NCBI RefSeq assembly: GCF_003815975.1
Contig: NZ_CP033932.1
Location: 434,001-498,000, forward strand
Length of the DNA stretch: 64,000 bases
Direction: 5' to 3'
Source: Chryseobacterium bernardetii
GTDB lineage: Bacteria > Bacteroidota > Bacteroidia > Flavobacteriales > Weeksellaceae
Part shown: piece by piece, positions 19,785 to 29,595 of the stretch
Layout: each line of letters begins with the position of its first letter
Numbering within the stretch: position 1 is the stretch's first letter
The notes under the pieces: model-generated
What the model saw: only the letters and a program-made list of their open reading frames with translations
What the model was told of the DNA's origin: nothing
The model's database searches: none
Made by a program: the position numbers and the translations under genes

Positions 19785-20549
19785 ATGCACAGATTATTCA
19801 TTCTATTTTTTACTTTTTTAGCTATAAGAATTCTAGCCACAGGCCAGGAACCTGATAAGATCATCATCAACAATAAAGAATACAATTTATTAAATAATCC
19901 GCTAGAGAAATATTTTACAGAGCATCCTGAGCTCCATCCTATATACGGTTCTGAAAATACAACTAAAAAGAATGGAAAAGAAAAAGTAGTTTTTATAGGG
20001 TCAACATCTAATTATCGAGGGTATATTGCAACCTTTAAGATTGAAAGTAATATTTTAAGCGTAGTGGATATTCGCATTATGAATGTAAACTCCAAAGAAC
20101 ATGAATATATTTCTGTGTTCAAAAAAATCTTCGACAACAGAAAAGTAGTTCTTAACTATTCCGGAATATTAGTCATACCAACAGGTAAAATGCTTGAGGC
20201 AGCCAGTTTCGGTTATTCTTCTCTACATGAGAAATATCGCCTTATAAGCATTCAACAAGATAATGTAGTGAAAGAAAAAGAAATTGATAAAGATGATTTT
20301 ATCCGTTTTAAAGTCAGACAATTTATAGATTTCAAAAAAACCGAAGAATATAAGACTGAAGTAAAAAACTATTATAGGAATTGGAGTATGGATAAAGAAT
20401 GGGATCTATCAAGAAAAAATACCCGCAGAATGTCAAAAAAAGAGATTATTGAGTTAAAAAAACAATACGAATGCCCACCTAATGAGGACTATATTGATAA
20501 CTATCTTTTTGTAGTTTCAAATCTAGACTTTATTATGACAGATTATTAA
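19785..20549 (+). CDS. Hypothetical secreted protein, 254 aa
   Basis: An N-terminal hydrophobic segment (MHRLFILFFTFLAIRILATG) looks like a signal peptide. The mature protein is charged and beta-rich, with no motif I know. It ends 23 nt before the lipoprotein gene at 20573 and may be co-transcribed with it. Confidence 0.6.
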   Translation: MHRLFILFFTFLAIRILATGQEPDKIIINNKEYNLLNNPLEKYFTEHPELHPIYGSENTTKKNGKEKVVFIGSTSNYRGYIATFKIESNILSVVDIRIMNVNSKEHEYISVFKKIFDNRKVVLNYSGILVIPTGKMLEAASFGYSSLHEKYRLISIQQDNVVKEKEIDKDDFIRFKVRQFIDFKKTEEYKTEVKNYYRNWSMDKEWDLSRKNTRRMSKKEIIELKKQYECPPNEDYIDNYLFVVSNLDFIMTDY

Positions 20550-20572
20550 AAACCTTTTAAGAGTACTACCTG

Positions 20573-21289
20573 ATGCTGATAAAACATAATTACTTTCTAG
20601 TTCTTCTACTCATGCTTTTTATCTCCTGTAAAGAAAAAATACAGCATGATGAAAGCTTTGTCATCTATCAGGTGAATCCTAAAAAGCAGAATTTAAAATT
20701 ATATTGGAAAAACAGTAAAGATGAAATTCTAAAGAGTATCAGCAATCTGAAAAAAGATATAGAATCCCGAAATGAAAAATTAGTTTTTGCCATGAATGGC
20801 GGAATGTTTGAGGCTGATAATACTCCAAAAGGACTATATATAGAAAACTCCAGGATACTGAAACCGCTGGATACATTGCAGGGCTCCGGAAATTTCTACC
20901 TACAGCCCAATGGAGTATTTTATATTACCCAAAACAACCATCCGGGAATAGCCGAAACGAAAAAATTCAGGCAAACGGCAGCCATCCGATACGCTACTCA
21001 ATCCGGACCGATGCTATTAATGGACGGCAAGATCAATCCTATCTTTCAAAAAGACTCTAAAAACCTGAATATCAGAAACGGTGTCGGTATTTTAGAAAAT
21101 GGCGAAATTATTTTTATAATGTCTAAAAAAGAGGTTAATTTCTATAGCCTCGCTCAACTGTTTAAGGAAATGGGATGTAAAAACGCTTTATATCTTGACG
21201 GGTATGTTTCCAGAGCTTATCTTCCTGAGAAAAAATGGGCTCAGACCGATGGAGACTTTGGAGTAATGATAGGAATTACAAAACCTTAA
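20573..21289 (+). CDS. Phosphodiester glycosidase (NAGPA/DUF2233)-like lipoprotein
   Basis: A 238-residue lipoprotein: lipobox LFISC at Cys19. The body carries the DUF2233 (phosphodiester glycosidase family) signatures: FAMNGGMFEADNTPKGLYI near residue 75, SGPMLLMDGKINP near 150 and a C-terminal LYLDGYVSRAYLP with the D-G pair. Homologues include the domain of the mammalian uncovering enzyme (NAGPA) and bacterial exopolysaccharide-linked proteins. It is likely attached to the membrane and acts on glycan or teichoic-like phosphodiesters. Confidence 0.85.
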   Translation: MLIKHNYFLVLLLMLFISCKEKIQHDESFVIYQVNPKKQNLKLYWKNSKDEILKSISNLKKDIESRNEKLVFAMNGGMFEADNTPKGLYIENSRILKPLDTLQGSGNFYLQPNGVFYITQNNHPGIAETKKFRQTAAIRYATQSGPMLLMDGKINPIFQKDSKNLNIRNGVGILENGEIIFIMSKKEVNFYSLAQLFKEMGCKNALYLDGYVSRAYLPEKKWAQTDGDFGVMIGITKP

Positions 21290-21388
21290 TAAAGATCATT
21301 TTTCTTAAATATCTTTTTTCCATAGTAAAATATACTTAACTTTCTTCAGTATTTTTAAAGACAGATTAACCTCAATTTACTATTAAAC

Positions 21389-21928
21389 ATGAAAAAAATC
21401 ATATTAGACCTGGCTACAACCTTAGATGGATTTATTGAAGGACCCAACGGAGAAATAGATTGGTGCATCATGGATGATGATATGGATTTTGATGGTTTCA
21501 TATCCGGAATTGATACCATTTTCTATGGAAGGGTAAGCTATGATACATGGGGAAATTATAAACCTGATGAAAATGCCGCTCCGGAAGAAGTGGATTTCTG
21601 GGAAGCCATTCATGCAAAGAAGAAATTTGTATTTTCAAGTCAAGACCGGGAAGATGAGAAGGCAACATTCATCCATTCTGATCTTGTGGAAAAAGTTTCG
21701 GAAATTAAAAAACAGGGAGGAAAAGATATCTGGCTGTATGGCGGGGCGGGTCTTATCAAGACTTTTATTCAGAATAACCTGATTGATGTGTACAGGATAT
21801 CTGTGCATCCGGTTGCTCTAGGAAGCGGAAAACCTCTTTTTGAAGATTTAAAAGAAAGGTTAAATTTAAAGCTCGTTAAAACGAACGTATTCAAATCCGG
21901 TGTTGTACAGCTAATTTATCACCCATAG
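21389..21928 (+). CDS. Dihydrofolate reductase-fold protein (RibD C-terminal-like)
   Basis: A 179-residue cytosolic protein with the RibD_C/DHFR-like fold: LDLATTLDGFIEGPNGEIDW at the start, FYGRVSYDTWGNY near residue 50 and LYGGAGLIKTFI near 115. Members use NADPH, but the substrate of this stand-alone type is unknown. Tightly spaced upstream of a secreted protein (52 nt). Confidence 0.92.
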   Translation: MKKIILDLATTLDGFIEGPNGEIDWCIMDDDMDFDGFISGIDTIFYGRVSYDTWGNYKPDENAAPEEVDFWEAIHAKKKFVFSSQDREDEKATFIHSDLVEKVSEIKKQGGKDIWLYGGAGLIKTFIQNNLIDVYRISVHPVALGSGKPLFEDLKERLNLKLVKTNVFKSGVVQLIYHP

Positions 21929-21980
21929 CCTGCAATTGCCATTTAAGGCACAGAAAATAACAAATAAGCTAAGCCATACT

Positions 21981-22763
21981 ATGAAAGCAAAGATTATATC
22001 AGTAACTTTATTTGCACTCACTACCCATCTTTTGTCCGCCCAAAATATATCCGCTATTGAAAAACAGCTGAATAGTGCTTTCCAAAGAATTGATTATTGG
22101 TCTTCCGAGGGCAGGGATCATAAAGACGCTTATGATTCATTAGCATCTGCCAATACAAAATTTGAAAATTTATTAGTCAGGTATACTTCTACTCACCCTG
22201 AAACCCTTCACCATGATTTTAAATCTTTAGAGAAAACCGGGCTTATTACGGCAACCTCCGAAGATGGTAAATTCCGGGTGTATTCATGGGATACCCAGAC
22301 AGGCGGAACCATGCATTTTTTTAAAAATGTCTACCAGTACGAAACTGCTGATAAAAAAATACATTCTAAAGCTGTGGAGAGCCAGGGCGAAGGAGATCCG
22401 GGGCGCTATTATTATCAGATCAATGATATTATTTCAGAAAACAAAAAATATTACCTTGCCCTAAGTAAAGCGATCCTAAGTTCCGGGATGAGCTATCATG
22501 CCATTAACATTTTTTCTATAGATAAGGGCCAACTGAATGATAAAGCCCAGCTCATTAAAACCCAAAGCGGAATAAAAAATCAGTTAAGCTATGAAGTAGA
22601 TCTTACCGCCTCTGCCAACAGACAATATGAAGGAAGAGATCATGAAATAGAATATGACAAAAAAAATAAAATCATCAGTATTCCTTTAATACAGGCAGAT
22701 TCCAGGATCACTGCTAAGAAGATCCAATATCAGTTTAAAGGAAAGTATTTTGAAAAATTATAG
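21981..22763 (+). CDS. Hypothetical secreted protein, 260 aa
   Basis: I use the ATG at 21981 because it begins a clear signal peptide (MKAKIISVTLFALTTHLLSAQ); 15 upstream residues in the frame add no feature. The mature part begins NISAIEKQLNSAFQRIDYW and includes a DHKDAYDSLASANTKFENLLVRY helix. The C-terminus is beta-rich. Not recognised as a known family. Confidence 0.65.
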   Translation: MKAKIISVTLFALTTHLLSAQNISAIEKQLNSAFQRIDYWSSEGRDHKDAYDSLASANTKFENLLVRYTSTHPETLHHDFKSLEKTGLITATSEDGKFRVYSWDTQTGGTMHFFKNVYQYETADKKIHSKAVESQGEGDPGRYYYQINDIISENKKYYLALSKAILSSGMSYHAINIFSIDKGQLNDKAQLIKTQSGIKNQLSYEVDLTASANRQYEGRDHEIEYDKKNKIISIPLIQADSRITAKKIQYQFKGKYFEKL

Positions 22764-22826
22764 ATCCTATTTTATAAGCAGGATGTAATAAAGATTTGTT
22801 CTCAACTGTCTTATCATAAAAAATAC

Positions 22827-24437
22827 ATGAGACTCATCCTAACATGCCTTATCGCAGTATTGGCAGCCAGCCCTGTTTTTTCGCAGAAGACTAAACAGCT
22901 GGAACAATTATTAGCGGCTTATGACAAAGCAGACAAATTCAGTGGTACCGTTCTTGTGGCCGAAAAAGGGAAAATCATTTTTGAAAAAAGCTATGGCTAC
23001 AGAAATGCACCTAAAAAAGAAAAAAATACGAATAACAGCCTTTACCGGATTTTTTCCACCACAAAAATGTTCACGGCCACAGTTATTCTGAGACTGGAAG
23101 AAGAAGGAAAATTATCTATCAACGACAAATTATCCAGATATTACCCGGATTTTCCCAAAGGTGACAGCATTACAATAGCCAATCTCCTGTCTCACACCTC
23201 CGGAATTCCCAATGAAACAGGCTCAGAAAATACGGTAGATGAGCAAACATTCATTAAATTTATTTCTGCAAAACCATTAAATTTTTCTCCAGGTAAACAA
23301 TGGGATTACTCCAACTCCGGGTATTATATACTTGGATACATTATAAAAAAAGCCTCAGGAATGGAGTATGAAAAAGCTATTGAAAGCTATATCCTAAAGC
23401 CTCTGCAAATGAGGCATACCGGCTTTCAATTTAATAGGGTTACTGATGAAAATAAAGCCTTTGGATATGAATTTTTATCCCCTAATAAGTCCAGCGAAGC
23501 CTTACGTTTTAAAACCGATCATCCATTTGCTGCCGGGGCCATGTATTCTACCGTTGAAGATCTTTTCAAATTCAATGAGTCTTTTAAAACCAATGCTATT
23601 CTTAAAAAGGAAACCATTGAAAAAATGTTTATCCCTTATCTTAATAATCATTATGGATTGGGTACCGATACCCTGCTCAAAGATGGTAAGAGCAGAGTTG
23701 GCCATGATGGCGGCGGACCAGGTTATCGAAGCAGGTATTACAGAATTCCGGAAGATGATATTTGTATTATTGCAATATCTAATTCTGAACTGGCTTATAC
23801 GGATAACATTGTACCAAAGATTGAAAACATACTATACAACAAACCTTACAGCATCCCAACAGCAGCCAAAATTAATCCCAAAGAATTAAAGAAACTGGAA
23901 GGCATCTATTCTGCAGAAACCACAGATTTTTATATAACTGTTGTAGACGGGCAGGTTATCTTCAGGGAAAAAGGGTATCCAGCAATTTCACTATTCCCTG
24001 TCAGCAGTACATTATTCCAGTTTGATGATAATATAACATTCAACTTCAAAAAAGATGAAACAGGGCAGATAAATTCACTTACAGTTAAATTCCGTGACGG
24101 AAATATAAAAACAGGCATAAAGAAAACTGCTAATTATTTATGGGGAATCATTGGAAATGCAACTCCGGGCGGATGGGACGGAAAAGATACTCCATTGCAG
24201 ACAGATCCTAAAAACCCGAATCTTTATTTTCTTAAAAACTTTCATCTGAAAAAGGGTAATCTAAAATTCAGAGTAGATAATAATTGGGGATACAATCTTG
24301 GCTTAAACAACGATGGAAAAACCGTTGCTCTTAACGCTTATGATTTCCCGATACCGGAAGACGGACAATATGACATTGTCTTGGATATGTCTGATCCTGT
24401 AAAGCCTCAATACAGCATTAAAAAATCTGTTTTGTAA
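22827..24437 (+). CDS. Secreted serine hydrolase (class C beta-lactamase fold) with SusE-like C-terminal module
   Basis: A 536-residue protein with a signal peptide (MRLILTCLIAVLAASPVFSQ). Catalytic triad of the beta-lactamase/DD-peptidase fold: S-T-T-K (Ser77 and Lys80), Y-S-N (Tyr161) and H-D-G (His293). A DUF3471-like beta-sheet follows (residues about 345-430). The final 100 residues contain NATPGGWDGKDTPLQ and GNLKFRVDNNWGYNLG, the pattern of SusE/SusF-type starch-binding modules. This fusion points to a periplasmic or surface esterase/peptidase that may bind glycan. I infer esterase or peptidase activity; beta-lactamase activity is not implied. Confidence 0.87.
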   Translation: MRLILTCLIAVLAASPVFSQKTKQLEQLLAAYDKADKFSGTVLVAEKGKIIFEKSYGYRNAPKKEKNTNNSLYRIFSTTKMFTATVILRLEEEGKLSINDKLSRYYPDFPKGDSITIANLLSHTSGIPNETGSENTVDEQTFIKFISAKPLNFSPGKQWDYSNSGYYILGYIIKKASGMEYEKAIESYILKPLQMRHTGFQFNRVTDENKAFGYEFLSPNKSSEALRFKTDHPFAAGAMYSTVEDLFKFNESFKTNAILKKETIEKMFIPYLNNHYGLGTDTLLKDGKSRVGHDGGGPGYRSRYYRIPEDDICIIAISNSELAYTDNIVPKIENILYNKPYSIPTAAKINPKELKKLEGIYSAETTDFYITVVDGQVIFREKGYPAISLFPVSSTLFQFDDNITFNFKKDETGQINSLTVKFRDGNIKTGIKKTANYLWGIIGNATPGGWDGKDTPLQTDPKNPNLYFLKNFHLKKGNLKFRVDNNWGYNLGLNNDGKTVALNAYDFPIPEDGQYDIVLDMSDPVKPQYSIKKSVL

Positions 24438-24519
24438 GTTCTAGAACAGTCTTTTATTTGAAACAGGGATTCATATTTTTCTTATTTTTACATGACAAAA
24501 ATCATATCACAAAACATTT

Positions 24520-24903
24520 ATGCCTCATTTTATAATAGATTGCTCACAGGATATTCTCCAAAAAAAATCTCCGAATGAAATAATGGATGCTGTATACAAT
24601 GTGGCGGAATCAACCGGCTTATTTGCTGCCAATGATATTAAAGTAAGGCTGCAGCCTTACCAGTATTACCGGCTGGGAGAAGGTAAAAAAAATTTCCTTC
24701 ATGTCTTTGGATATATTATGCAGGGGCGGAATACAGAACAAAAGGCTGCTCTCTCGAAACAAATTACCATACGCCTTACGGAATTGCTGCCCGAAATTTC
24801 ATTCCTGTCAGTCAACATCAGCGAGTTTGAAACTGCTACTTATAGTAACAAGGCCCTCATTAATCCTGAAAACACTGACCACGACCGTCATTTTGGACTT
24901 TAA
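24520..24903 (+). CDS. 5-carboxymethyl-2-hydroxymuconate Delta-isomerase-like protein
   Basis: A 127-residue protein with the tautomerase-like fold of HpaF/HpcD: Pro2 N-terminus (MPHFIIDCSQDI), the conserved GEGKKNFLHVFGYIMQGR strand and a C-terminal helix. In homoprotocatechuate degradation the N-terminal proline catalyses isomerisation. The rest of that pathway is not in the window, so another role is possible. Confidence 0.87.
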   Translation: MPHFIIDCSQDILQKKSPNEIMDAVYNVAESTGLFAANDIKVRLQPYQYYRLGEGKKNFLHVFGYIMQGRNTEQKAALSKQITIRLTELLPEISFLSVNISEFETATYSNKALINPENTDHDRHFGL

Positions 24904-24934
24904 CCACCATTTTTAACCACAAAATATACATAAT

Positions 24935-25438
24935 ATGAGCTTAAAAACATTAATCACTAAAACCGTTGAGTATAACAATTGGGTTGTTAATAAATACATT
25001 GACTGGTTATCCACAAAATCCGACGATCAGCTTAATCAGGAAACTATTTCCAGCTTTCCAACCATTTTAAAAACCCTGCATCACATCTGGCAGACTCAGG
25101 AATACTGGTGGAGCTACATTGCAGAAAACAACGATTTTGATTTTGCAAAAACGGCTGCTGAAACCAGCAAAGAAGAAGTTTTTATAAACCTAAAAAACAA
25201 TTCACAGAAACTGGTAGATTATGTGAAAAGCTTATCAGAAGAAGATCTTTCAAAAAATGTAAAAATAGAATCCCAATGGTTTCAATGCGACTTTTCAAAA
25301 TATGAATATATTCAACACGCTATTCTTCACGGAACCTATCACAGAGGACAAATTGTAACCATGGGCCGTAATATAGGAATTACAGATGCTCCTATGACCG
25401 ATTTCAATTTCTGGAATATTTATAAAGATAAGGAGTAA
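24935..25438 (+). CDS. DinB-like four-helix protein
   Basis: A 167-residue all-helical protein with the DinB/YfiT metal-ligand pattern: His at TLHHIWQTQEYWW, and the closing AILHGTYHRGQIVTMGR helix. These proteins bind a divalent metal and include thiol transferases. It lies 31 nt after the isomerase gene and is probably co-transcribed with it. Confidence 0.9.
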   Translation: MSLKTLITKTVEYNNWVVNKYIDWLSTKSDDQLNQETISSFPTILKTLHHIWQTQEYWWSYIAENNDFDFAKTAAETSKEEVFINLKNNSQKLVDYVKSLSEEDLSKNVKIESQWFQCDFSKYEYIQHAILHGTYHRGQIVTMGRNIGITDAPMTDFNFWNIYKDKE

Positions 25439-25605
25439 CTTTTTTGATCTTAAATGAATGAACGAGACAACTTTTTTCACTCATAGCCGGTCATGCCCTT
25501 ACCTTTCAGTTCGCTTAATAACCACGGAGTTCTCTTCTACTTTAAATATTTTAGTATCTTTTGCTTAAATTTTAACAATTCTATAATACATCTGAAGCGC
25601 TTACA

Positions 25606-26622
25606 ATGAAAAAAATTCTTCCGTTTTTATCAGCATTTATCATTCTTAGCTGCTCTATGCAATCTACTCTGGTTAATAAAGATAAAAACTTTGATTACAA
25701 CCGGTTAGAAAAAGTTGCCGATAGTGTGAAGGTTGAAAATATTGTGATTAAAAACCTGTTCAAACACCAGCTTCTTGCCCATAAAAACCAGCAATATGAT
25801 TCCGTGAGCATCGTTAGAAATGTTTATCTGCCCCATAAAAAACTATGGGACAGCTGCTATAGTGTTATTTTCGGGGATGAAAATGCTCATTTGTTCAATA
25901 ATCCCGGAGGAATGATCTCATGGAACAAAAATTTATATGAAAAAAATAAACAGGAACTGGAAGAAAAGGCCAATATTATTCTGACTATTGATCTCAAAAA
26001 ACATTTCTACCAAACCCTTACCCAATTCAATAAACTGGTTCCTTATAAGCCTAAAGCTAAAATAAGTTTGATTTTCACTCCTATTACCGGAATCTCATTT
26101 GGTGGCTGTAATGCTGAACAATTTGCACTGGAACTTAACAATAAAGATGTTGACATTCTATACACTCTTGAAAAGGGCCTTCCTCATGAATTGAACCATC
26201 TTGTATATGAGCATTTCAAAAATGCAGACAGTAACGGAGGTTCTGCACTAGGCCAGACAATAGATGAAGGTTTTGCCTGCTATTTCACTTATATATTTTT
26301 TAACCGTAAGATGGAAAAATATGAAGCGGTTGAAAATATGACAAAGGAAAACTGGGAGTGGTATCTCAGCCATGAAAAAGAAATCTTCACAAAATTAAAG
26401 TCCTATTTCTCTGACCGTTCAGGGAATAATCCGTTGCTGAGAAATGATAAATTCAAGCTTTTCCCGGATGCTCCAAAATCTATGAATTATTGGCTGGGAT
26501 TCAGGATCATTGAAAAATATGTTGAAAAAAACGGCCCGGGTTCCTGGAAAAACATCTATCATTTAAGCGCTAAAGATCTTTTGGACAAAAGCGGCTATGA
26601 AGATTATATAGAAGGGCTTTAG
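25606..26622 (+). CDS. Lipoprotein with zinc-metalloprotease-like motif (DUF2268-like)
   Basis: A 338-residue lipoprotein (lipobox ILSCS, Cys16). Residues 194-198 read HELNH, a short gluzincin-type HExxH motif, and DEGFACYFT at about 220-227 contributes a possible third ligand (Glu221). DUF2268 proteins carry this pattern. The catalytic role is predicted from the motif; the substrate is unknown. It lies just to the left of the candidate replication origin. Confidence 0.8.
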   Translation: MKKILPFLSAFIILSCSMQSTLVNKDKNFDYNRLEKVADSVKVENIVIKNLFKHQLLAHKNQQYDSVSIVRNVYLPHKKLWDSCYSVIFGDENAHLFNNPGGMISWNKNLYEKNKQELEEKANIILTIDLKKHFYQTLTQFNKLVPYKPKAKISLIFTPITGISFGGCNAEQFALELNNKDVDILYTLEKGLPHELNHLVYEHFKNADSNGGSALGQTIDEGFACYFTYIFFNRKMEKYEAVENMTKENWEWYLSHEKEIFTKLKSYFSDRSGNNPLLRNDKFKLFPDAPKSMNYWLGFRIIEKYVEKNGPGSWKNIYHLSAKDLLDKSGYEDYIEGL

Positions 26623-26699
26623 GAATTCGCAATTTTCAAATAATCAAAATTTGACGCTTTTATTACTATTATTTCTATTTAAAGAACATTGGAACTTAT

Positions 26700-27110
26700 G
26701 GTTTATTGCTTAAGAGGAAAACATGTGGATAACTTTTCCACAGTTAACCATATTTCATTTTATAATTGTGGATAACTTTTTAGACACACTTCAAAACAAT
26801 CAATAAACTATTAACATACAATAATTTAAATAAAATAATTATCCACATCATCTCACTCACACTTACTATCATATGTGAATAAAATGATGTGGATAACTTT
26901 TTACAACCTATACACTCTCTTTATTTCCCGACATATCCATGACTTTAAATGAATAAAAACATACCACAATTTTATAATCATAATTGTTTATAATTATTTT
27001 TTCTGTAATTTTAAAAAATAAAACAAATCACCATTAGAAGAAATATAGAATACATTTACATTTTTAAAAATTAAGGAAATACAGGCACCTTTATACTATA
27101 TATTTAGCTA
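26700..27110. other. oriC: Candidate chromosomal replication origin (oriC)
   Basis: Within 26724-26896 there are four exact TTATCCACA boxes: 26724-26732, 26767-26775 and 26888-26896 on the minus strand and 26839-26847 on the plus strand. There is also a fifth TTATNCACA match (26874-26882, minus: TTATTCACA) and one TTTTCCACA (26734-26742). About 130 bp of almost pure A+T (26940-27070) follow, as expected of an unwinding element. The whole 26623-27211 stretch has no gene. The box density is far above chance. dnaA is not adjacent in this window, which is common in Bacteroidetes. Confidence 0.75.
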
Positions 27111-27211
27111 TTCCCGGTTTGATATACAGATAAAATAACAGCCATCTTAAAATTTTCACGGTTTTAAAAACCATCCACAAAACAATGAAAACAATTTAAT
27201 ACCCTCATTCA

Positions 27212-28051
27212 ATGACCACAACCGACATTCAAAAAAACATCATTCCCTATATTGGGGAAACAGTTCCGTACATTACGATTCCGGAAAACATCACATTTAA
27301 TGACCATGTTATTGAAAGTGAAATATCCGGCCACGACTTCAGTAATGAAAATCTCACTCACCTTCTAAAAGCACTGGCCTCATTAGGAAGCTGCAGCTTA
27401 TACAAACTACTAAACGATTCTTCTAAAGAAAAAATCTATTTTCTGGGGGAAAAATTAAGGATCAGAAAATTATCTTCCAGCCCCATTCCAGACACCATAT
27501 CCATTACCGGCAGAAGCTATCTGGAATCCAAAAGAAAAGGGAAATCCTGCCTTAACGCAAAGGATAAACAATCAGGAGAAATCCTCTATTCTTTTGAACT
27601 GGACTATTATATCATCAATCAGGATTCATTCAAGCTTTTTTATAAAGATTTTTTCAATGATACTCCCATAGAAAACTATGATGAGAAGCTTCCCGAAGGC
27701 CAAATAAACAAAACCGGAGACCATCATCAGTTCACCATATCCATCATGCCTTTTACACTAAGCCAATGCAAAGGTCATTTCGAAAACTACCCTATTGTTC
27801 CTTTTGTATTTGTTGCCAATTGTGTACTGAGGGAAATTTTCAACTCTTTAGAAAACCGGAATACTTACGAAATTGACAGCCTGGAAGGCTATGCTTCCCG
27901 GGCCATGCCCATTGAAACAGAGTTTCTGGTTGAAGCTTTTCAACAAAAAATCCTAAAGAACCTCATCTACTTCAAATGTGAAATAAAGGATACCTTAGGG
28001 AATTCTTATGCTGTGATGATTATTAATATCAAATCGGAAGCAAAGAAATAG
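27212..28051 (+). CDS. Hotdog-fold-like protein, 279 aa (possible FabA/FabZ-type)
   Basis: I do not recognise the family, but the C-terminal half contains GHFENYPIVPFVFVANCVLREIF, which resembles the GHFPGxPIMPGV helix of FabZ-type dehydratases including the catalytic His-Phe pair. The N-terminal half has GHDFSNENLTHLLKALASLG, possibly a second hotdog repeat. The overall length fits a double-hotdog protein. A role in fatty-acid or polyketide-like metabolism or thioesterase activity is suggested, not shown. It is the first gene right of the candidate origin. Confidence 0.6.
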   Translation: MTTTDIQKNIIPYIGETVPYITIPENITFNDHVIESEISGHDFSNENLTHLLKALASLGSCSLYKLLNDSSKEKIYFLGEKLRIRKLSSSPIPDTISITGRSYLESKRKGKSCLNAKDKQSGEILYSFELDYYIINQDSFKLFYKDFFNDTPIENYDEKLPEGQINKTGDHHQFTISIMPFTLSQCKGHFENYPIVPFVFVANCVLREIFNSLENRNTYEIDSLEGYASRAMPIETEFLVEAFQQKILKNLIYFKCEIKDTLGNSYAVMIINIKSEAKK

Positions 28052-28244
28052 AACAACCCTGAAGCTCAAACCATCCCTGAAAAGCAGTTTTATTTTAAGG
28101 GATCTTTATCATAGCTGACCTCAATAAGTGTACATTTTATATTTTTAACATCAACAGATTACATAAAGAAACACACACTTTCTACAGACTTTTGTACCTT
28201 AGTTTCTTTAAAATTCTCACACATCAACATAAAATAAAATTTCA

Positions 28245-29021
28245 ATGGAAAAATATGCCGTTTCTTCAGATGGTCAAAAAATTCATTACAAGGAAAGCGA
28301 AAGCAGAAATACAGCAGTAATTTTAGTCCATGGCTGGCTGGGGAATACTGAATGGTGGGATGACCAACAGAAATATTTAACTCCCAATTATCATGTTGTA
28401 CAGATAGATCTTGCCGGACATGGTAAATCAGATTCTTCAAGAGAAACCTGGACAAGCTCCCAATATGCAGACGATATAAAAGCTGTAGCAGATGCCATAG
28501 ATGCCCCTGAAATTATTCTTGTAGGCCATTCAATGAGTGGTGCTTATGTTCTTGAAGCTTCTTTAAAAATTCCAAAAGTAAAAGCCTTAGTCTTAATAGA
28601 CACCCTGAAAGACCTTGATGAATCTTTTACGGATGAACAGGTGGAACAAATACTATCCATGTATCGTTCTGACTTTAAACATGCAGTGGAAAACATTCTT
28701 CCTCAATATCTTTTTGTGGAGCAAACCCCTCCTGCAATAAGAGAAAGAGTGCAGCATGAGTTCCTTCAAAATGATGCTGAAAAAGCAATCAATGCACTTA
28801 AGCCTTTATACACAACAGATTTCAGGAAAGTTGCAGAACAGGTTCAGGTACCGGTAATAGCTATTAATTCGGATGCTTCTCCTACCAATCTTGAAGGCAA
28901 TCGTAAATATTTGAAAGATTATGATTATGTAACCATTACAGGAGTTGGCCATTATCCGATGCTTGAAAATCCTGAAGAATTTAATTCCATTCTTAACAAA
29001 GTACTACAAAAATTAGCCTGA
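28245..29021 (+). CDS. Alpha/beta hydrolase
   Basis: A 258-residue cytosolic hydrolase: VHGWLGNTEWWD oxyanion loop, LAGHGKSDSS, nucleophile elbow GHSMSGA (Ser near residue 90), acid NSDASP and base GHYPMLE (His near residue 235). It has no signal peptide. It is followed by DUF2200 in the same direction at 18 nt, so the two probably form an operon. Substrate unknown. Confidence 0.92.
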   Translation: MEKYAVSSDGQKIHYKESESRNTAVILVHGWLGNTEWWDDQQKYLTPNYHVVQIDLAGHGKSDSSRETWTSSQYADDIKAVADAIDAPEIILVGHSMSGAYVLEASLKIPKVKALVLIDTLKDLDESFTDEQVEQILSMYRSDFKHAVENILPQYLFVEQTPPAIRERVQHEFLQNDAEKAINALKPLYTTDFRKVAEQVQVPVIAINSDASPTNLEGNRKYLKDYDYVTITGVGHYPMLENPEEFNSILNKVLQKLA

Positions 29022-29039
29022 ACATTAGACAAAAAAGCC

Positions 29040-29402
29040 ATGCAAAACACCAAGATTTTCACAACAGCTTTTGCAAGTGTTTATCCGTATTATATTCAAA
29101 AAGCAGAGAAAAAGGGCCGGACAAAATCTGAAGTTCACGAAATTATTCAATGGCTTACCGGTTATAATGAACAAGAAATTCAGGAACAGCTGGAAAAGGG
29201 AACTGACTTTAAGACTTTTTTTGAACAAGCCCCACAGATGAATCCCAATGCTTCATTAATAAAAGGTGTAATCTGTGGATACCGTATAGAGGAAATTGAA
29301 GATGAACTCATGAGAAACATCCGCTATCTTGATAAACTGATTGATGAATTGAGCAAAGGAAAAAAGATGGAGAAGATATTAAGGAATAAGCCGGAACAAT
29401 AA
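29040..29402 (+). CDS. DUF2200 family protein
   Basis: A 120-residue protein with the DUF2200 pattern: [37 protein letters not shown], then [39 protein letters not shown]. Members are small cytosolic proteins of unknown function. Co-directional with the hydrolase upstream (18 nt). Confidence 0.93.
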   Translation: MQNTKIFTTAFASVYPYYIQKAEKKGRTKSEVHEIIQWLTGYNEQEIQEQLEKGTDFKTFFEQAPQMNPNASLIKGVICGYRIEEIEDELMRNIRYLDKLIDELSKGKKMEKILRNKPEQ

Positions 29403-29422
29403 AAGCTATAATACATATAAAA

Positions 29423-29448
29423 AACCACTCCCATCTGTGAGTGGTTTC
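29423..29448 (+). terminator. Hairpin terminator after DUF2200 gene
   Basis: Arms AAACCACTC and GAGTGGTTT with an 8-nt loop; the T tract is weak (TTTCGCTTT), so the call is moderate. Confidence 0.6.
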
Positions 29449-29595
29449 GCTTTAGAAGCCAATCATTCATTGATAAATCAATCATAAAATTCTTTTCCAT
29501 ATCAAAAAACTTCCCGAAATTAGCAGCTTGTGCATTAAATGTATTCAATGAAATAAAAAATTTAAATTAATACATACAGTAAAACTTAGTATAAG

